64,000 nucleotides of DNA from an uncultured Pseudomonadota bacterium (lineage in GTDB: Bacteria > Pseudomonadota > Alphaproteobacteria > RF32 > CAG-239), in contig CASFJK010000006.1 of assembly GCA_949295025.1 (NCBI GenBank), positions 1-64,000 on the forward strand. Reading direction: 5' to 3'. The notes beneath the pieces were generated by a model that saw only the letters and a list, made by a program, of their open reading frames with translations, was not told the DNA's origin and did not search any database. Numbering within the stretch: position 1 is the first letter of the stretch; every line of letters starts with the position of its first letter. Positions 24,983-33,888 of the stretch are shown here, piece after piece. Position numbers and translations under genes: made by a program.

Positions 24983-26077
24983 ATGAAAGTGGATATTTTT
25001 GACTTTAATTTAGACAAAAGTCTAATTGCAAATAAGCCTGCAGAGCCCAGAGATACTTGCAAACTGCTAGATTTGACGGAAGAAGACAAAATCTCTGATC
25101 GAGTGTTTACCGAGCTGCCGGATTTACTTGAAGAAGGAGATTGTCTGGTTTTCAACGACACAAAAGTCATTCCTGCAAAGCTCTACGGGAAACATGGCTT
25201 AGCAGAAGTACAAGTAACATTATATCGTCCCGTAGATGGAATTAATTGGTGGGCATTTGTAAAAAATGCAAAAAGATTAAAAGAAAATGATGTCATCACT
25301 TTCTATACCGCAGGAATTGAGCCTGAAAAATCTGATTTCACCGCAATCGTCATTGAAAAAAACGGCGAAGAAGGCATTCTTTTGCAATTCACTTGCGAAC
25401 CTTCACAACTTGGTCATTTGTTAGAAAAATACGGTTCCATGCCCCTACCACCGTATATAAAAAGAGAAAAACCCGTCATGGGTGGTGAAGATGGCATCTG
25501 GGATAAATATAATGATAAAGAAAACTATCAAACCATTTATGCCAAACATGAAGGTGCGGTCGCAGCACCGACTGCCGGTCTTCACTTTACGCAACGTGTG
25601 TTTGATGCTTTAGATAAAAAAGGTGTGAAACGCGTTTTTTTAACGCTGCACGTTGGCGCCGGAACCTTTTTACCTGTTAAGGTAGAAGATACTGAAAACC
25701 ATAAAATGCATGCAGAATACGGTGTCATAACTCAAGATGTTTGCGACATAATCAATGAAACAAAAAAACAAGGCAAACGCGTAATTGCGGTTGGAACCAC
25801 GTCGCTCCGTTTGCTTGAAAGTGCAACCGACAATCAAGGTATCATCCATCCCTTTGCCGATGATACGGATATTTTCATTACGCCGGGATATAAATTTAAG
25901 ATTTTGGATATGCTCATAACAAACTTTCACCTTCCGAAATCTACCTTGTTTATGTTGGTATGTGCCATTGCCGGAACCCAAAGGATGAAAGATGCTTACC
26001 AACACGCCATGGATAAAAAATATCATTTTTATTCTTACGGAGATAGCTCAATTATCAAATGTGTAAACAAAATTTAA
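24983..26077 (+). CDS. queA: S-adenosylmethionine:tRNA ribosyltransferase-isomerase
   Basis: Transfers the ribosyl part of SAM to preQ1 in tRNA to form epoxyqueuosine. The 364-aa protein has the family motifs IANKPAEPRDTCKLL, VFNDTKVIPAKLYG, SMPLPPYIKRE, YAKHEGAVAAPTAGLHFT and LHVGAGTFLPVK, and ITNFHLPKSTLFMLV near the end. AGAGGA lies 8 nt before the ATG. The partner tgt is not adjacent. It stands alone, diverging from kdsB. Confidence 0.96.
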   Translation: MKVDIFDFNLDKSLIANKPAEPRDTCKLLDLTEEDKISDRVFTELPDLLEEGDCLVFNDTKVIPAKLYGKHGLAEVQVTLYRPVDGINWWAFVKNAKRLKENDVITFYTAGIEPEKSDFTAIVIEKNGEEGILLQFTCEPSQLGHLLEKYGSMPLPPYIKREKPVMGGEDGIWDKYNDKENYQTIYAKHEGAVAAPTAGLHFTQRVFDALDKKGVKRVFLTLHVGAGTFLPVKVEDTENHKMHAEYGVITQDVCDIINETKKQGKRVIAVGTTSLRLLESATDNQGIIHPFADDTDIFITPGYKFKILDMLITNFHLPKSTLFMLVCAIAGTQRMKDAYQHAMDKKYHFYSYGDSSIIKCVNKI

Positions 26078-26131
26078 ACGCATTAAAACTAAAATAGGAG
26101 TATCTTCAAAAAAATATATAAGGAGAGAAAC

Positions 26132-27307
26132 GTGAATAAAATTAACGCCTACATTGAACAATTTTTTCCGCTGATAAAAAATATCTTCATGCCGGCGTTA
26201 TTATTCGCCCTCTCCTTAATTTGTTTTTATGCGCTGCATGAAATTTCTGTTTCTTCTTTAACAACACTGCACTGCTCATTTTATATCATCAGCTTCATCA
26301 GTTTTATGATTTTGCTATATTTTAATCAACGCAAACCAGCCTTTTATATTTTGATGATGCTGCTGAGCTACATTTTAATCAACATTCTCAAAAACAAATA
26401 TAATCAAGATTATGCCACCACATCTTATTACATTAGTTTATGTTTTTTCTTGCCTTTGAACCTATTAGCTTTTTATTTTATTCCCGATAATCGCTTATTA
26501 TGCCGAACCAATGTGTTTTTATTGTTGGCAATATTCTTACAATTTTCTATCGGAGAAATTTTAGGACGTTATGATTTTCGTCTTAACTTAACTCTGTTTG
26601 ACGGACATCTGGGCAACCTTAGTTCATTAGGTTTAATCTTCTTTATCATCACCTTAACCACCTTTTTCATCAAAGCATCAAAAGATGGTTTTATTATGAA
26701 CTATGCTCTGTTTTTTTGCAGCTTAAATCTTTTATTTGGCTTCATCTATTCAGACAATCCAACCGCATTAACAATCTTTTTCTGCTGTGCGGCATTGACC
26801 TTGATGTTGGCTATAATTCACAGCATTTACTACAACACCTATAAAGATGCTCTTACCGGTCTTCCCAGCCGCAATTCATATATCATTCAATCAAACTCTT
26901 TTCCGCTTAAATATAGCATCGGCGTGGTCAGTATAGATAATTACAATAACATGAAAAATATCTTTGGTAAAAAAGATCGCGATATTTTAGTCCGCATGAT
27001 TGCAGGAAAAATCATTGAAGAGTTTGGCGAAGAACATTTATATCGCTATAGTGCCGACGAATTTATTTTGATTTTCAAAAACGAAAATAAGAACGAAAGC
27101 TTTGAACATCTGGAACAAATCCGTCGCGCCATTGCCTCTGCCGAATTTGTATTAAGCAATCGCCGCAAAAGTATCAAACTAACGGTTTCAACTTGTGTAT
27201 CCGAAAAGAAACGTAGCGACGCAAATTCGATAGAAGTTTTGTATCGTATCCGCAAAACTTTGCAAAAAGCCAACGAATTCAGTCACAACATTTCATCAAA
27301 AGCTTAA
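26132..27307 (+). CDS. Membrane protein with degenerate GGDEF domain
   Basis: A 391-aa protein. Residues about 15-235 hold some eight membrane helices, then KDALTGLPSRNSY opens a GGDEF domain (about 243-385). The signature GG(D/E)EF reads SADEF (YRYSADEFILIF), so the first two glycines are lost; the metal-binding DxxxxN region survives in VSIDNYNNMKNIFG. It may be a weak or inactive diguanylate cyclase, or a c-di-GMP/GTP sensor. The GTG start at 26132 follows AGGAG. The end overlaps the convergent lgt by 4 bp. Confidence 0.82.
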   Translation: MNKINAYIEQFFPLIKNIFMPALLFALSLICFYALHEISVSSLTTLHCSFYIISFISFMILLYFNQRKPAFYILMMLLSYILINILKNKYNQDYATTSYYISLCFFLPLNLLAFYFIPDNRLLCRTNVFLLLAIFLQFSIGEILGRYDFRLNLTLFDGHLGNLSSLGLIFFIITLTTFFIKASKDGFIMNYALFFCSLNLLFGFIYSDNPTALTIFFCCAALTLMLAIIHSIYYNTYKDALTGLPSRNSYIIQSNSFPLKYSIGVVSIDNYNNMKNIFGKKDRDILVRMIAGKIIEEFGEEHLYRYSADEFILIFKNENKNESFEHLEQIRRAIASAEFVLSNRRKSIKLTVSTCVSEKKRSDANSIEVLYRIRKTLQKANEFSHNISSKA

Positions 27308-28098
27308 GCTTTTTTACGACTGACAAAATACAATACACATAGACCAAGCACAATCAGTGGTACGGAAAGAATTTGTCCCATTGTAAAGTAGGTAAAGAAA
27401 TATCCCATTTGAATATCGGGTTCTCTAAACTGTTCCATCGAAATACGGAAAATTCCATACAAAATGACAAACAAAGAAGAAACCACACCTTGATGAGCTC
27501 TAACCCAAGCAGAACGCCATAAAGAGTTAAGCACAACAAACATGACTATACCTTCAAAAAAAGCCTCATAAAGCTGAGATGGATGGCGTGGTAAAAAGCC
27601 CCCTTTCGGAAATTTAATTGCCCAAGGAACATCTGTCACACGCCCCCAAAGTTCATCATTAACAAAATTTGCCAACCGTCCGAGAAAAAGACCAATCGGA
27701 GCATAAAGTACAACCAAATCGGTTAGAGCTAAAAATTTATAATTAATTTTGCGTGCAAAGAGATAAGTTGCAACAATCACGCCTATTGCTCCGCCATGAA
27801 AAGACATGCCGCCTTTCCACACTTCAAATATTTGCAGAGGGTTCATCCAAAATGCAGTTCCTCCGTAAAAAAGAACATATCCGAGCCTTCCTCCGATAAC
27901 AATACCCAGAGTAATATAAAAAACAAAATCTTCTATATTTTCTTTTGAAAGTTTCAAATCATGTTTTTTAACATTACGATTGATAAGCAACCAACCAATG
28001 ATGATTCCAAGCAAATATGCCATTGAATACCAGCGAATATCAAGAGGTCCGATTGAAAACATAATTGGTGAAATTTGAGGAAAATCAAGCCCATTCAT
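27304..28098 (-). CDS. lgt: Prolipoprotein diacylglyceryl transferase
   Basis: Attaches diacylglycerol to the lipobox cysteine of prolipoproteins in the inner membrane. The 264-aa protein shows the family signature GRLANFVNDELWGR, GGMSFHGGAIGV with the catalytic-site histidine, WYSMAYLLGI near the N-terminus and HPSQLYEA. Seven membrane helices are apparent. It would process the lipoproteins at 15441 and, if expressed, those at 3167 and 6761. Upstream 28099-28361 is AT-rich with no gene. Confidence 0.96.
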   Translation of the reverse strand: MNGLDFPQISPIMFSIGPLDIRWYSMAYLLGIIIGWLLINRNVKKHDLKLSKENIEDFVFYITLGIVIGGRLGYVLFYGGTAFWMNPLQIFEVWKGGMSFHGGAIGVIVATYLFARKINYKFLALTDLVVLYAPIGLFLGRLANFVNDELWGRVTDVPWAIKFPKGGFLPRHPSQLYEAFFEGIVMFVVLNSLWRSAWVRAHQGVVSSLFVILYGIFRISMEQFREPDIQMGYFFTYFTMGQILSVPLIVLGLCVLYFVSRKKA

Positions 28099-28361
28099 TT
28101 TTTATTCCTTTTCTGATTTTCAAAATTGCTAAGATTATATTAACAAAAAAAAATATATCCACATGAAAAAAATTTTTTCATCTACACAATAAATGTAATT
28201 GTTTGATTTAAAACAAAAATATTTTTTATTTTTTTTATAAAAAACAAATTAAGTGGAAAACTGCGACTCGGTACTTGTATTTCACGACTCGGCAATGCAA
28301 TCTGTACCCAGATACAAAAAAAACACTATCGTCAAAACTTTTTTTTCAAACGGAGAAGAAC

Positions 28362-28862
28362 ATGCAGTTGGCACAGAACATTGCCTTTGAATATAATCCC
28401 ATAGATTTGGTTGAGAATATCTTCTCCACAAAATCATTCGAATTTGAACGCCGCTCAATTAACGAAGTTGTTGTTGAGGTCCAAGGCAAATGGAACAACA
28501 TGCTCTTGTTCTTTTCTTGGGAAGAAAATATGCGTTGTTTGCATCTTTCTTGCCTAATGGACATCAAAAGCACCATAGAAGATCGCAGCAAAATTTTTGA
28601 ACTTTTGGCTCTTGTCAACGAAGATTTATGGTTAGGGCATTTTTCCTATTGGACAGAACAAAATATGCCTGTTTTCAAACATGCCATACTTTTAAATGAT
28701 GAAGATGAGCAAATTTTAAATGGCAAAATCTCACAAGTAATTGATATCGCCATCCGCGAATGTGAGCGCATGTACCCAATATTCAAAGTTGTTTTAACCA
28801 AAGGCATGGATCCCAAACAAGCTCTCTATCCTATGCTGATGGAAACTTTAGGCCAAGCTTAG
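28362..28862 (+). CDS. YbjN domain-containing protein
   Basis: A 166-aa cytoplasmic protein of the YbjN/type III secretion chaperone-like fold family. Recognisable features are the N-terminal AFEYNPIDLVENIF, the central LLFFSWEENMRCLHLSC strands and FELLALVNEDLWLGHFSYW, which is the typical YbjN block, followed by a helical C-terminus. YbjN proteins are linked to sensory and stress regulation, but the mechanism is unclear. ATG 28362 is used because GGAG lies 6 nt before it. Confidence 0.85.
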   Translation: MQLAQNIAFEYNPIDLVENIFSTKSFEFERRSINEVVVEVQGKWNNMLLFFSWEENMRCLHLSCLMDIKSTIEDRSKIFELLALVNEDLWLGHFSYWTEQNMPVFKHAILLNDEDEQILNGKISQVIDIAIRECERMYPIFKVVLTKGMDPKQALYPMLMETLGQA

Positions 28863-28867
28863 ATAAC

Positions 28868-28908
28868 AAAAAAAGCCGTTTTCTTTTAATGAAAACAGCT
28901 TTTTTTTC
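28868..28908. terminator. Bidirectional terminator after the YbjN gene
   Basis: AAAAAAGC-C-GTTTTC pairs with GAAAAC-A-GCTTTTTT (one mismatch), flanked by A and T runs. It suits both the plus-strand YbjN gene and the small minus-strand gene ending at 28914. Confidence 0.85.
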
Positions 28909-28913
28909 AAGAG

Positions 28914-29111
28914 TTACTTTCCCCTCACACCACGCCGATTAATGTTTTTAGTTTTTGCACGAAATTTAGTTTCTTTCAACCTCATTCTAGCATCCACATA
29001 CTCTCTTTTTTTAGAAAATCGCGGTGGCGTAAAAAGTATCCTTTCTGCTCCAAACTCAAAACTTGCAATAACAAAGGCAAGCCTTGCAATCAACCAGTCA
29101 AAAAATTTCAT
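28914..29111 (-). CDS. Small basic protein with N-terminal hydrophobic helix
   Basis: A 65-aa frame starting MKFFDWLIARLAFVIASFEF and ending with a strongly basic tail (RRGVRGK). It ends just before the bidirectional terminator at 28868-28908, which supports it as a real minus-strand gene. No Shine-Dalgarno sequence precedes ATG 29111; it may be translated by coupling to the 27-aa frame whose stop is 11 nt upstream. A plus-strand frame over the same region (28942-29142) looks less protein-like. Function unknown. Confidence 0.45.
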   Translation of the reverse strand: MKFFDWLIARLAFVIASFEFGAERILFTPPRFSKKREYVDARMRLKETKFRAKTKNINRRGVRGK

Positions 29112-29122
29112 AGCTAAAAAAT

Positions 29123-29206
29123 TTAAGAACAACAAATTATAATTAATACAAATAAAATAAACAGTACTGCTTCTGCAACTGTGACAATCTTAATTTTCTT
29201 TTCCAT
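29123..29206 (-). CDS. Possible 27-aa single-pass membrane peptide
   Basis: ATG at 29206 encodes MEKKIKIVTVAEAVLFILFV followed by LIIICCS: a charged start and one hydrophobic segment of about 17 residues. It lies just upstream of the 65-aa gene. There is no clear ribosome site, so support is structural only. Confidence 0.3.
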   Translation of the reverse strand: MEKKIKIVTVAEAVLFILFVLIIICCS

Positions 29207-29284
29207 AAAACTTTTTTATAAACATAAATGAACTATAGTAATAATTAAGTATCACATATTATTAAACTCAATTACTTTTACTGT

Positions 29285-29323
29285 AAATAAAAAAGTGTAC
29301 TTCCATCTAAGAAGCACACTTTT
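29285..29323 (-). terminator. Rho-independent terminator after mltG
   Basis: On the minus strand AAAAGTGTGCTTC pairs with GAAGTACACTTTT (one mismatch) and is followed by TTATTT. It lies 53 nt beyond the mltG stop. Confidence 0.75.
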
Positions 29324-29376
29324 CAATGTTATTCGTCTTAAAAGAAAATACGTTTCTATCTACCGTCAAAGGAGAA

Positions 29377-30330
29377 CTATTTAGAAATTTTTTTCACCCA
29401 GCTTTTTACATTTTTATTATGTTCGGAAAGACTTTTAGAAAAATTATGTCCGCCATCTCCGGTTGCCACAAAAAATAAATAATCTGTTTCAGCAGGCTGC
29501 GCTGCAGCCCAAATAGCATCTTTTCCGGGATTACAAATCGGCTCCGGAGGTAGACCAAAATATTTATAAGTATTATAAGGGCTATCAACTTGCAAATCCT
29601 TGCGTTTTAAAGAACGACCAAGATCAGATTTTCCCTGTGTAATTGCATAAATAACGGTTGGATCTGTTTGCAGTTTCATCCTTGTTTTTAAGCGATTAAC
29701 AAAGACTGAAGCCACCAGCGGTCTTTCTTCTGGCACACCGGTTTCTTTTTCAATAATGGAAGCAAGAATGAGAAGCTCTTTCTTATTTTTTATGGGCAAT
29801 GTCAAGTCACGAGCATTCCATGCTTCATCCAATGTTTTTTGCATATCTGTTTGCGCTTCGCGTACCAATTTTTGACGTTCTGTTCCAAATGGGAAAGTAT
29901 AAGTCTCAGGCAAAATGGTTCCCTGAATATCTCCGACAACAACATCTCCTTGCAAATACGGATTTTCTGATAACAATTTAGCAATTTCTACATTAGTCAA
30001 ACCTTCTGGCAATGTAATTTTACGATAAAACACATCTCCTTGCGCAATTTTTTGCATCACTTGCCATAAAGAAATTTTGGGCTCAAACTTATATTCTCCG
30101 GCACGCAATTTCTGAGACAAACCTGAAAAACGAGCTATAATTTTAAATATAAAAGGATGGGAGATAATTCCTTCATGGCTCAAACCATCGGCCATCATAT
30201 TAAGGGAGGTTCCTTTTTCCACTCTAATATATGCGGTTTTAGAAAGAGGCCCCGCCTGCACACACCATAAATAAACTTGCAAACACAACAAGGCACCTAA
30301 AACGACGCCGATTCCAAAAATTTTTTTCAT
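29377..30330 (-). CDS. mltG: Endolytic murein transglycosylase MltG
   Basis: Cuts nascent glycan strands in the periplasm and sets peptidoglycan chain length. The 317-aa protein has an N-terminal membrane anchor, a LysM-like region (IRVEKGTSLNMMADGLSHEG), LRAGEYKF, and the YceG domain with the catalytic glutamate in LASIIEKETGVPEERPLVA, then LQTDPTVIYAI and SPYNTYKYFGLPPEPICNPG. It lies downstream of fabF, the common acpP-fabF-mltG order, though a terminator intervenes at 30411-30448. Confidence 0.96.
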   Translation of the reverse strand: MKKIFGIGVVLGALLCLQVYLWCVQAGPLSKTAYIRVEKGTSLNMMADGLSHEGIISHPFIFKIIARFSGLSQKLRAGEYKFEPKISLWQVMQKIAQGDVFYRKITLPEGLTNVEIAKLLSENPYLQGDVVVGDIQGTILPETYTFPFGTERQKLVREAQTDMQKTLDEAWNARDLTLPIKNKKELLILASIIEKETGVPEERPLVASVFVNRLKTRMKLQTDPTVIYAITQGKSDLGRSLKRKDLQVDSPYNTYKYFGLPPEPICNPGKDAIWAAAQPAETDYLFFVATGDGGHNFSKSLSEHNKNVKSWVKKISK

Positions 30331-30410
30331 AAATCATCTCCACAAATCTTGAAGATAAAGCTACCCTTTAGAGAAAAGAGAGTCAATAACAGAAAAATAT
30401 ATCCAAAGAT

Positions 30411-30448
30411 AAAAAAAACACTGTCCAACAAAGGACAGTGTTTTTTTA
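30411..30448. terminator. Terminator between fabF and mltG
   Basis: AAAAACACTGTCC pairs with GGACAGTGTTTTT around AACAAA, with A and T runs on both sides. On the minus strand it would end fabF transcription. Confidence 0.88.
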
Positions 30449-30466
30449 TAATCTATTAATCTCAAA

Positions 30467-31735
30467 CTATTCTTCGTATTTTTTCAAAACCAAAGAAGAG
30501 TTTGTACCGCCAAAACCAAAAGAGTTTGACATAACGGCCTTAATTTCACGCTTTTTAGCTTTTAACGGAACCAAATCAAAATCAGATACTTCATCTTCCA
30601 CATCATGCAAATTCAATGTTGGAGGACACATTTGCTTTTGCAATGCCATAATAGAGTAAACTGCTTCAACAGCACCAGCGGCACCAAGCAAGTGACCAAC
30701 GGCTGATTTTGTAGAAGACATAGAAAGATTTTTAATTTCATCGCCAAACAAACGTTTAACTGCCAAAGCTTCACCAACGTCACCGGCCGGAGTAGAAGTA
30801 CCATGCGCATTGATGTAGTTAATATCTTTGAGTTCAACGCCATGTTCTTTAGCATGATCAGCTGCCATTTTCATAGCGCGATATGCACCATCACCGGAAG
30901 GAGCTGTAATATGATAAGCATCACCGCTCATACCATAACCGACAACTTCGGCATAAATTTTGGCACCACGAGCTTTAGCATGTTCCAATTCTTCCAATAC
31001 CAGAGCGCCTGAACCTTCGCCCATAACAAATCCGGAACGATTTTTATCCCAAGGACGAGACGCTTCACTCGGACGATCATTAAAATCAGAAGTAACAGCT
31101 TTCATACGAGCAAAACCAGCCAAAGCAATAGCATTAACAGCTGATTCTGCACCACCTGCAACCATCACGTCAGCATCACCTCTAGCGATAATATTGGCGG
31201 CATCACCAATAGCATGAGTACCGGTAGAACATGCTGTTACACATGCGTGGTTAGGACCTTTAAAACCATATTTGATTGAAAGGTTGCCAGAAACCATGTT
31301 AATTAAGCAAGACGGAATAAAAAATGGAGAAATTCTTTTCATACCATTTTCATTAAAAGCGAGAGAGTTATCATAAATAACTTGCAAGCCGCCGATTCCT
31401 GACCCCATCATTACACCTGAACGGAATTGATCTTCATCGGTTTCAGGTTTCCAACCGGAATCTTCAATAGCATCACTGCCAGCAGCCAAACCATAAAGAA
31501 TAAACTTATCAACTTTTTTCTGATCTTTCGGAGCCATAACTGTATCAGGATCAAATTGGTGTTCTTCTTTACCAAAAGGAACTTGTCCGGCAATATGTAC
31601 CGGAATATCTTTCAAATCAAAACCTTCGATTTGACGGATTCCAGATTTTCCTTCAATCAAACAATCCCAGTTATAATCGACGCCGCGACCAAAAGGAGAA
31701 ACGATACCAAGACCGGTAACAACAACTCTTCTCAT
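30467..31735 (-). CDS. fabF: 3-oxoacyl-ACP synthase II
   Basis: Condenses malonyl-ACP with acyl-ACP in fatty acid elongation. The 422-aa protein starts RRVVVTGLGIVSPFGRGV and has the active-site cysteine in NHACVTACSTGTHAIGDA and catalytic histidines in NAHGTSTPAGD and KSAVGHLLGAAGAV, plus the terminal SNSFGFGGTNSSLVL. Preceded by acpP with a terminator between; ATGAGG precedes its ATG. Confidence 0.97.
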   Translation of the reverse strand: MRRVVVTGLGIVSPFGRGVDYNWDCLIEGKSGIRQIEGFDLKDIPVHIAGQVPFGKEEHQFDPDTVMAPKDQKKVDKFILYGLAAGSDAIEDSGWKPETDEDQFRSGVMMGSGIGGLQVIYDNSLAFNENGMKRISPFFIPSCLINMVSGNLSIKYGFKGPNHACVTACSTGTHAIGDAANIIARGDADVMVAGGAESAVNAIALAGFARMKAVTSDFNDRPSEASRPWDKNRSGFVMGEGSGALVLEELEHAKARGAKIYAEVVGYGMSGDAYHITAPSGDGAYRAMKMAADHAKEHGVELKDINYINAHGTSTPAGDVGEALAVKRLFGDEIKNLSMSSTKSAVGHLLGAAGAVEAVYSIMALQKQMCPPTLNLHDVEDEVSDFDLVPLKAKKREIKAVMSNSFGFGGTNSSLVLKKYEE

Positions 31736-31797
31736 ATAATTACCTCATAAAAAAATTTCTTTAAATAAGCACAATGTGGCTTTTGTAAAGTTTTTAT

Positions 31798-31827
31798 ATG
31801 AAAAAACTCGCTTAGTCAAGCGAGTTT
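31798..31827 (-). terminator. Terminator after acpP
   Basis: AAACTCGCTT and AAGCGAGTTT form a perfect 10-bp stem with a four-base loop; on the minus strand a T run follows. It sits between acpP and fabF. Confidence 0.9.
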
Positions 31828-31854
31828 CATCATTATTCAAATGCTAAATAAGGC

Positions 31855-32088
31855 TTAAGCATTTTTAGAAAGATAGTCAATAGCATCTTTAACTGTGAGA
31901 ATTTTTTCAGCAGCTTCATCAGGAATTTCGCAACCGAATTCTTCTTCAAAAGCCATAACCAATTCAACAGTATCCAAGCTATCAGCGCCCAAATCATCAA
32001 TGAAGCTAGCAGTATCGGTAACTTTAGCTTCTTCAACACCTAAGTGTTCTGCAACGATTTTTTTAACGCGGTTTGCTACATCAGTCAT
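31855..32088 (-). CDS. acpP: Acyl carrier protein
   Basis: The 77-aa carrier of growing acyl chains. The phosphopantetheine serine is in the motif [19 protein letters not shown]; the protein is strongly acidic and begins [20 protein letters not shown]. The ATG at 32088 gives the normal family N-terminus and is preceded by GAGG 9 nt upstream; an in-frame ATG at 32103 overlaps that site. It is upstream of fabF, as is usual. Confidence 0.97.
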   Translation of the reverse strand: MTDVANRVKKIVAEHLGVEEAKVTDTASFIDDLGADSLDTVELVMAFEEEFGCEIPDEAAEKILTVKDAIDYLSKNA

Positions 32089-32317
32089 ATGATAAAACCT
32101 CATAAAATTAAAACAAATTATTCAGGTCACCGACCTGTGATTTGGTAGATAGCACAAAAATATATAATTTGACAAGCATTATTTTTTACGTTCATAACAA
32201 AAAAGCATTCATCTTTTTGATAATTCCTTATTTTTCAAGCCATACGACCAGATAAAACAGGTGGATAAAATATTCTTTTCTTCCATAAATATATCATTGT
32301 ATACATCCTTAGATATA

Positions 32318-32346
32318 TTGACTAACTCATATCGATAATATATGTA
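32318..32346 (+). promoter_or_regulatory. Probable promoter for the small acidic membrane protein
   Basis: TTGACT (32318-32323) and TATGTA (32341-32346) are separated by 17 bases, about 47 nt upstream of the ATG at 32393. The remaining spacer 32104-32317 is AT-rich with no gene seen. Confidence 0.45.
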
Positions 32347-32392
32347 TAGATACATACACTATTTATAGTTTTATTTTTGAAGGAAAATCCAA

Positions 32393-32707
32393 ATGAAAAA
32401 ATTAGCATACATAATCTTAGTTGCCGCTATTTTATTGTTAATTTCATATTTTGTAAAAAATGAACAAAACATCGCTCATGAGCCTGAAGCTCAAGCTGCC
32501 GTTTTGATGGAAACTAATGTTGCTGCAGCACCAAGTGCTGAAGCTCCGATTGCAGCTCCAAGTGAAGATAGTGATGTTGTTAATGTACAGGAAACAACAG
32601 AAGATATCATCATTGAAGAAGATACTCCGGAAGATGATGGTGCAATTGATGTTGAAGAAACATCTGAAGCGACCACTGATGAAGAAGAAACTATTCTTCC
32701 TGAGTAA
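32393..32707 (+). CDS. Small membrane-anchored acidic protein
   Basis: A 104-aa protein: one N-terminal membrane helix (LAYIILVAAILLLISYFV) and an extended tail rich in Glu, Asp, Ala, Thr and Pro, ending ETILPE, likely disordered and periplasmic. No family recognised. AAGGA lies upstream of the ATG, a promoter pair at 32318-32346 and a strong terminator behind, so it is a monocistronic gene. Confidence 0.8.
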   Translation: MKKLAYIILVAAILLLISYFVKNEQNIAHEPEAQAAVLMETNVAAAPSAEAPIAAPSEDSDVVNVQETTEDIIIEEDTPEDDGAIDVEETSEATTDEEETILPE

Positions 32708-32728
32708 TATTTTGTAAAAAAAAGTTAC

Positions 32729-32758
32729 AAAAAGGCAGCTTTTTTGCTGCCTTTTTTT
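32729..32758 (+). terminator. Rho-independent terminator
   Basis: AAAAAGGCAGC pairs with GCTGCCTTTTT around a T-rich loop and continues into a T run. Confidence 0.92.
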
Positions 32759-32847
32759 ATTGTCTTTGAAAAATAAATCCCTATATATAAGTAAAGAAAA
32801 AGATGAAATACATTATTGGGTTATAACCAAACCCCTAAGGAGGAAAA

Positions 32848-33801
32848 ATGAAAGTAGGAATTATCGGAGCTGGTTCAGTCGGCAGCGCAACAGCATTTGC
32901 ACTTGTAATGAAAGGTGTTGCCCGTAAAGTTGTTTTAATTGATGCCAACGAGAAAAAAGCTCAGGCAGAAGCTGCTGATATTGCACACGCTGCTCCATTT
33001 GCTTATGCCAATAAAATTAAAGCCGGTACTTATGAAGACTTAAAAGGTGCAGAAATTGTTATCGTTACTGCCGGTGCCAACCAAAAACCTGGCGAAACCC
33101 GTATTGATTTGTTAGGACGCAATGTTAAAATTTTTGAAAGCATCATTCCGCAAATTGCTAAAAATGCTCCGGATACAACCTTGATCATCACTGCTAACCC
33201 GGCTGATATCATGACTGAAGTTGCCATCAAACTTTCTGGATTCCCTAAAGAAAGAGTTATCGGTTCCGGTACTGTTTTGGATACTTCTCGTTTCAGAACC
33301 TTGCTTGGTTATCACTTGGGCGTTTCTCCGCAATCTATTCACTCCTACGTTTTGGGTGAACACGGAGATAGTGAAGTTTTAGTATGGTCTGCTGGTGATG
33401 CTGGTTCCGTTCACATTGAAGACTTGGCTCGCATGATTGGCAAACCTTTAACTCCGGCTGTTAAAGCCGAAATTGATGACGGGGTTCGCAACTCAGCATA
33501 TAAAATCATTGATGGCAAAGGTGCAACTTTCTATGGTATTGCCGGTGCCTTGAGCCGTATCTGCCAAGCTATCACCAATAATGAATATGCCATTTTGACT
33601 GTATCTTCTCATCATGATGATGTTGAAGGTATTAAAGGTGTATGCTTGTCTTTGCCGACTGTTATCGGAAAACGCGGTGTTCATCAAGTTATCAAACCGC
33701 ATTTGAATGAAGAAGAAGCCACAGCTTTGCGTGAAAGTGCCAAAGTTATGAAACAATATTCTGATCAAGCTTTGGAATTAATCAACAAAGATGCTAAATA
33801 A
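32848..33801 (+). CDS. ldh: L-lactate dehydrogenase
   Basis: Reduces pyruvate to L-lactate with NADH in the cytosol. The 317-aa protein has the NAD motif GIIGAGSVGSATA, the substrate loop ANQKPGETRIDLLGRN, catalytic GEHGDSEV histidine, and DTSRFRTLLG. Glutamine in the loop (NQKPGETR) at the position where malate dehydrogenases carry arginine supports lactate over malate specificity. TAAGGAGG lies 4-5 nt before the ATG, the strongest ribosome site in the window, implying high expression. Confidence 0.93.
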   Translation: MKVGIIGAGSVGSATAFALVMKGVARKVVLIDANEKKAQAEAADIAHAAPFAYANKIKAGTYEDLKGAEIVIVTAGANQKPGETRIDLLGRNVKIFESIIPQIAKNAPDTTLIITANPADIMTEVAIKLSGFPKERVIGSGTVLDTSRFRTLLGYHLGVSPQSIHSYVLGEHGDSEVLVWSAGDAGSVHIEDLARMIGKPLTPAVKAEIDDGVRNSAYKIIDGKGATFYGIAGALSRICQAITNNEYAILTVSSHHDDVEGIKGVCLSLPTVIGKRGVHQVIKPHLNEEEATALRESAKVMKQYSDQALELINKDAK

Positions 33802-33822
33802 CAGCTAATACGAAACATTTGC

Positions 33823-33868
33823 AATTCCTCTTCTTTTATTATAAAAGCAAAAGAAGAGGAATTTTTTT
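33823..33868 (+). terminator. Rho-independent terminator after ldh
   Basis: AATTCCTCTTCTTTT pairs perfectly with AAAAGAAGAGGAATT (15 bp), followed by a T run. Confidence 0.92.
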
Positions 33869-33888
33869 ATATAAGAGAGGAATTTTTT

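Noticed and set aside
28942..29142. Plus-strand 66-codon frame
   Set aside because: The overlapping minus-strand frame has a better protein profile and ends at a bidirectional terminator.
32848..33801. Malate dehydrogenase in place of lactate dehydrogenase
   Set aside because: The substrate loop has glutamine (NQKPGETR) where malate dehydrogenases have arginine.
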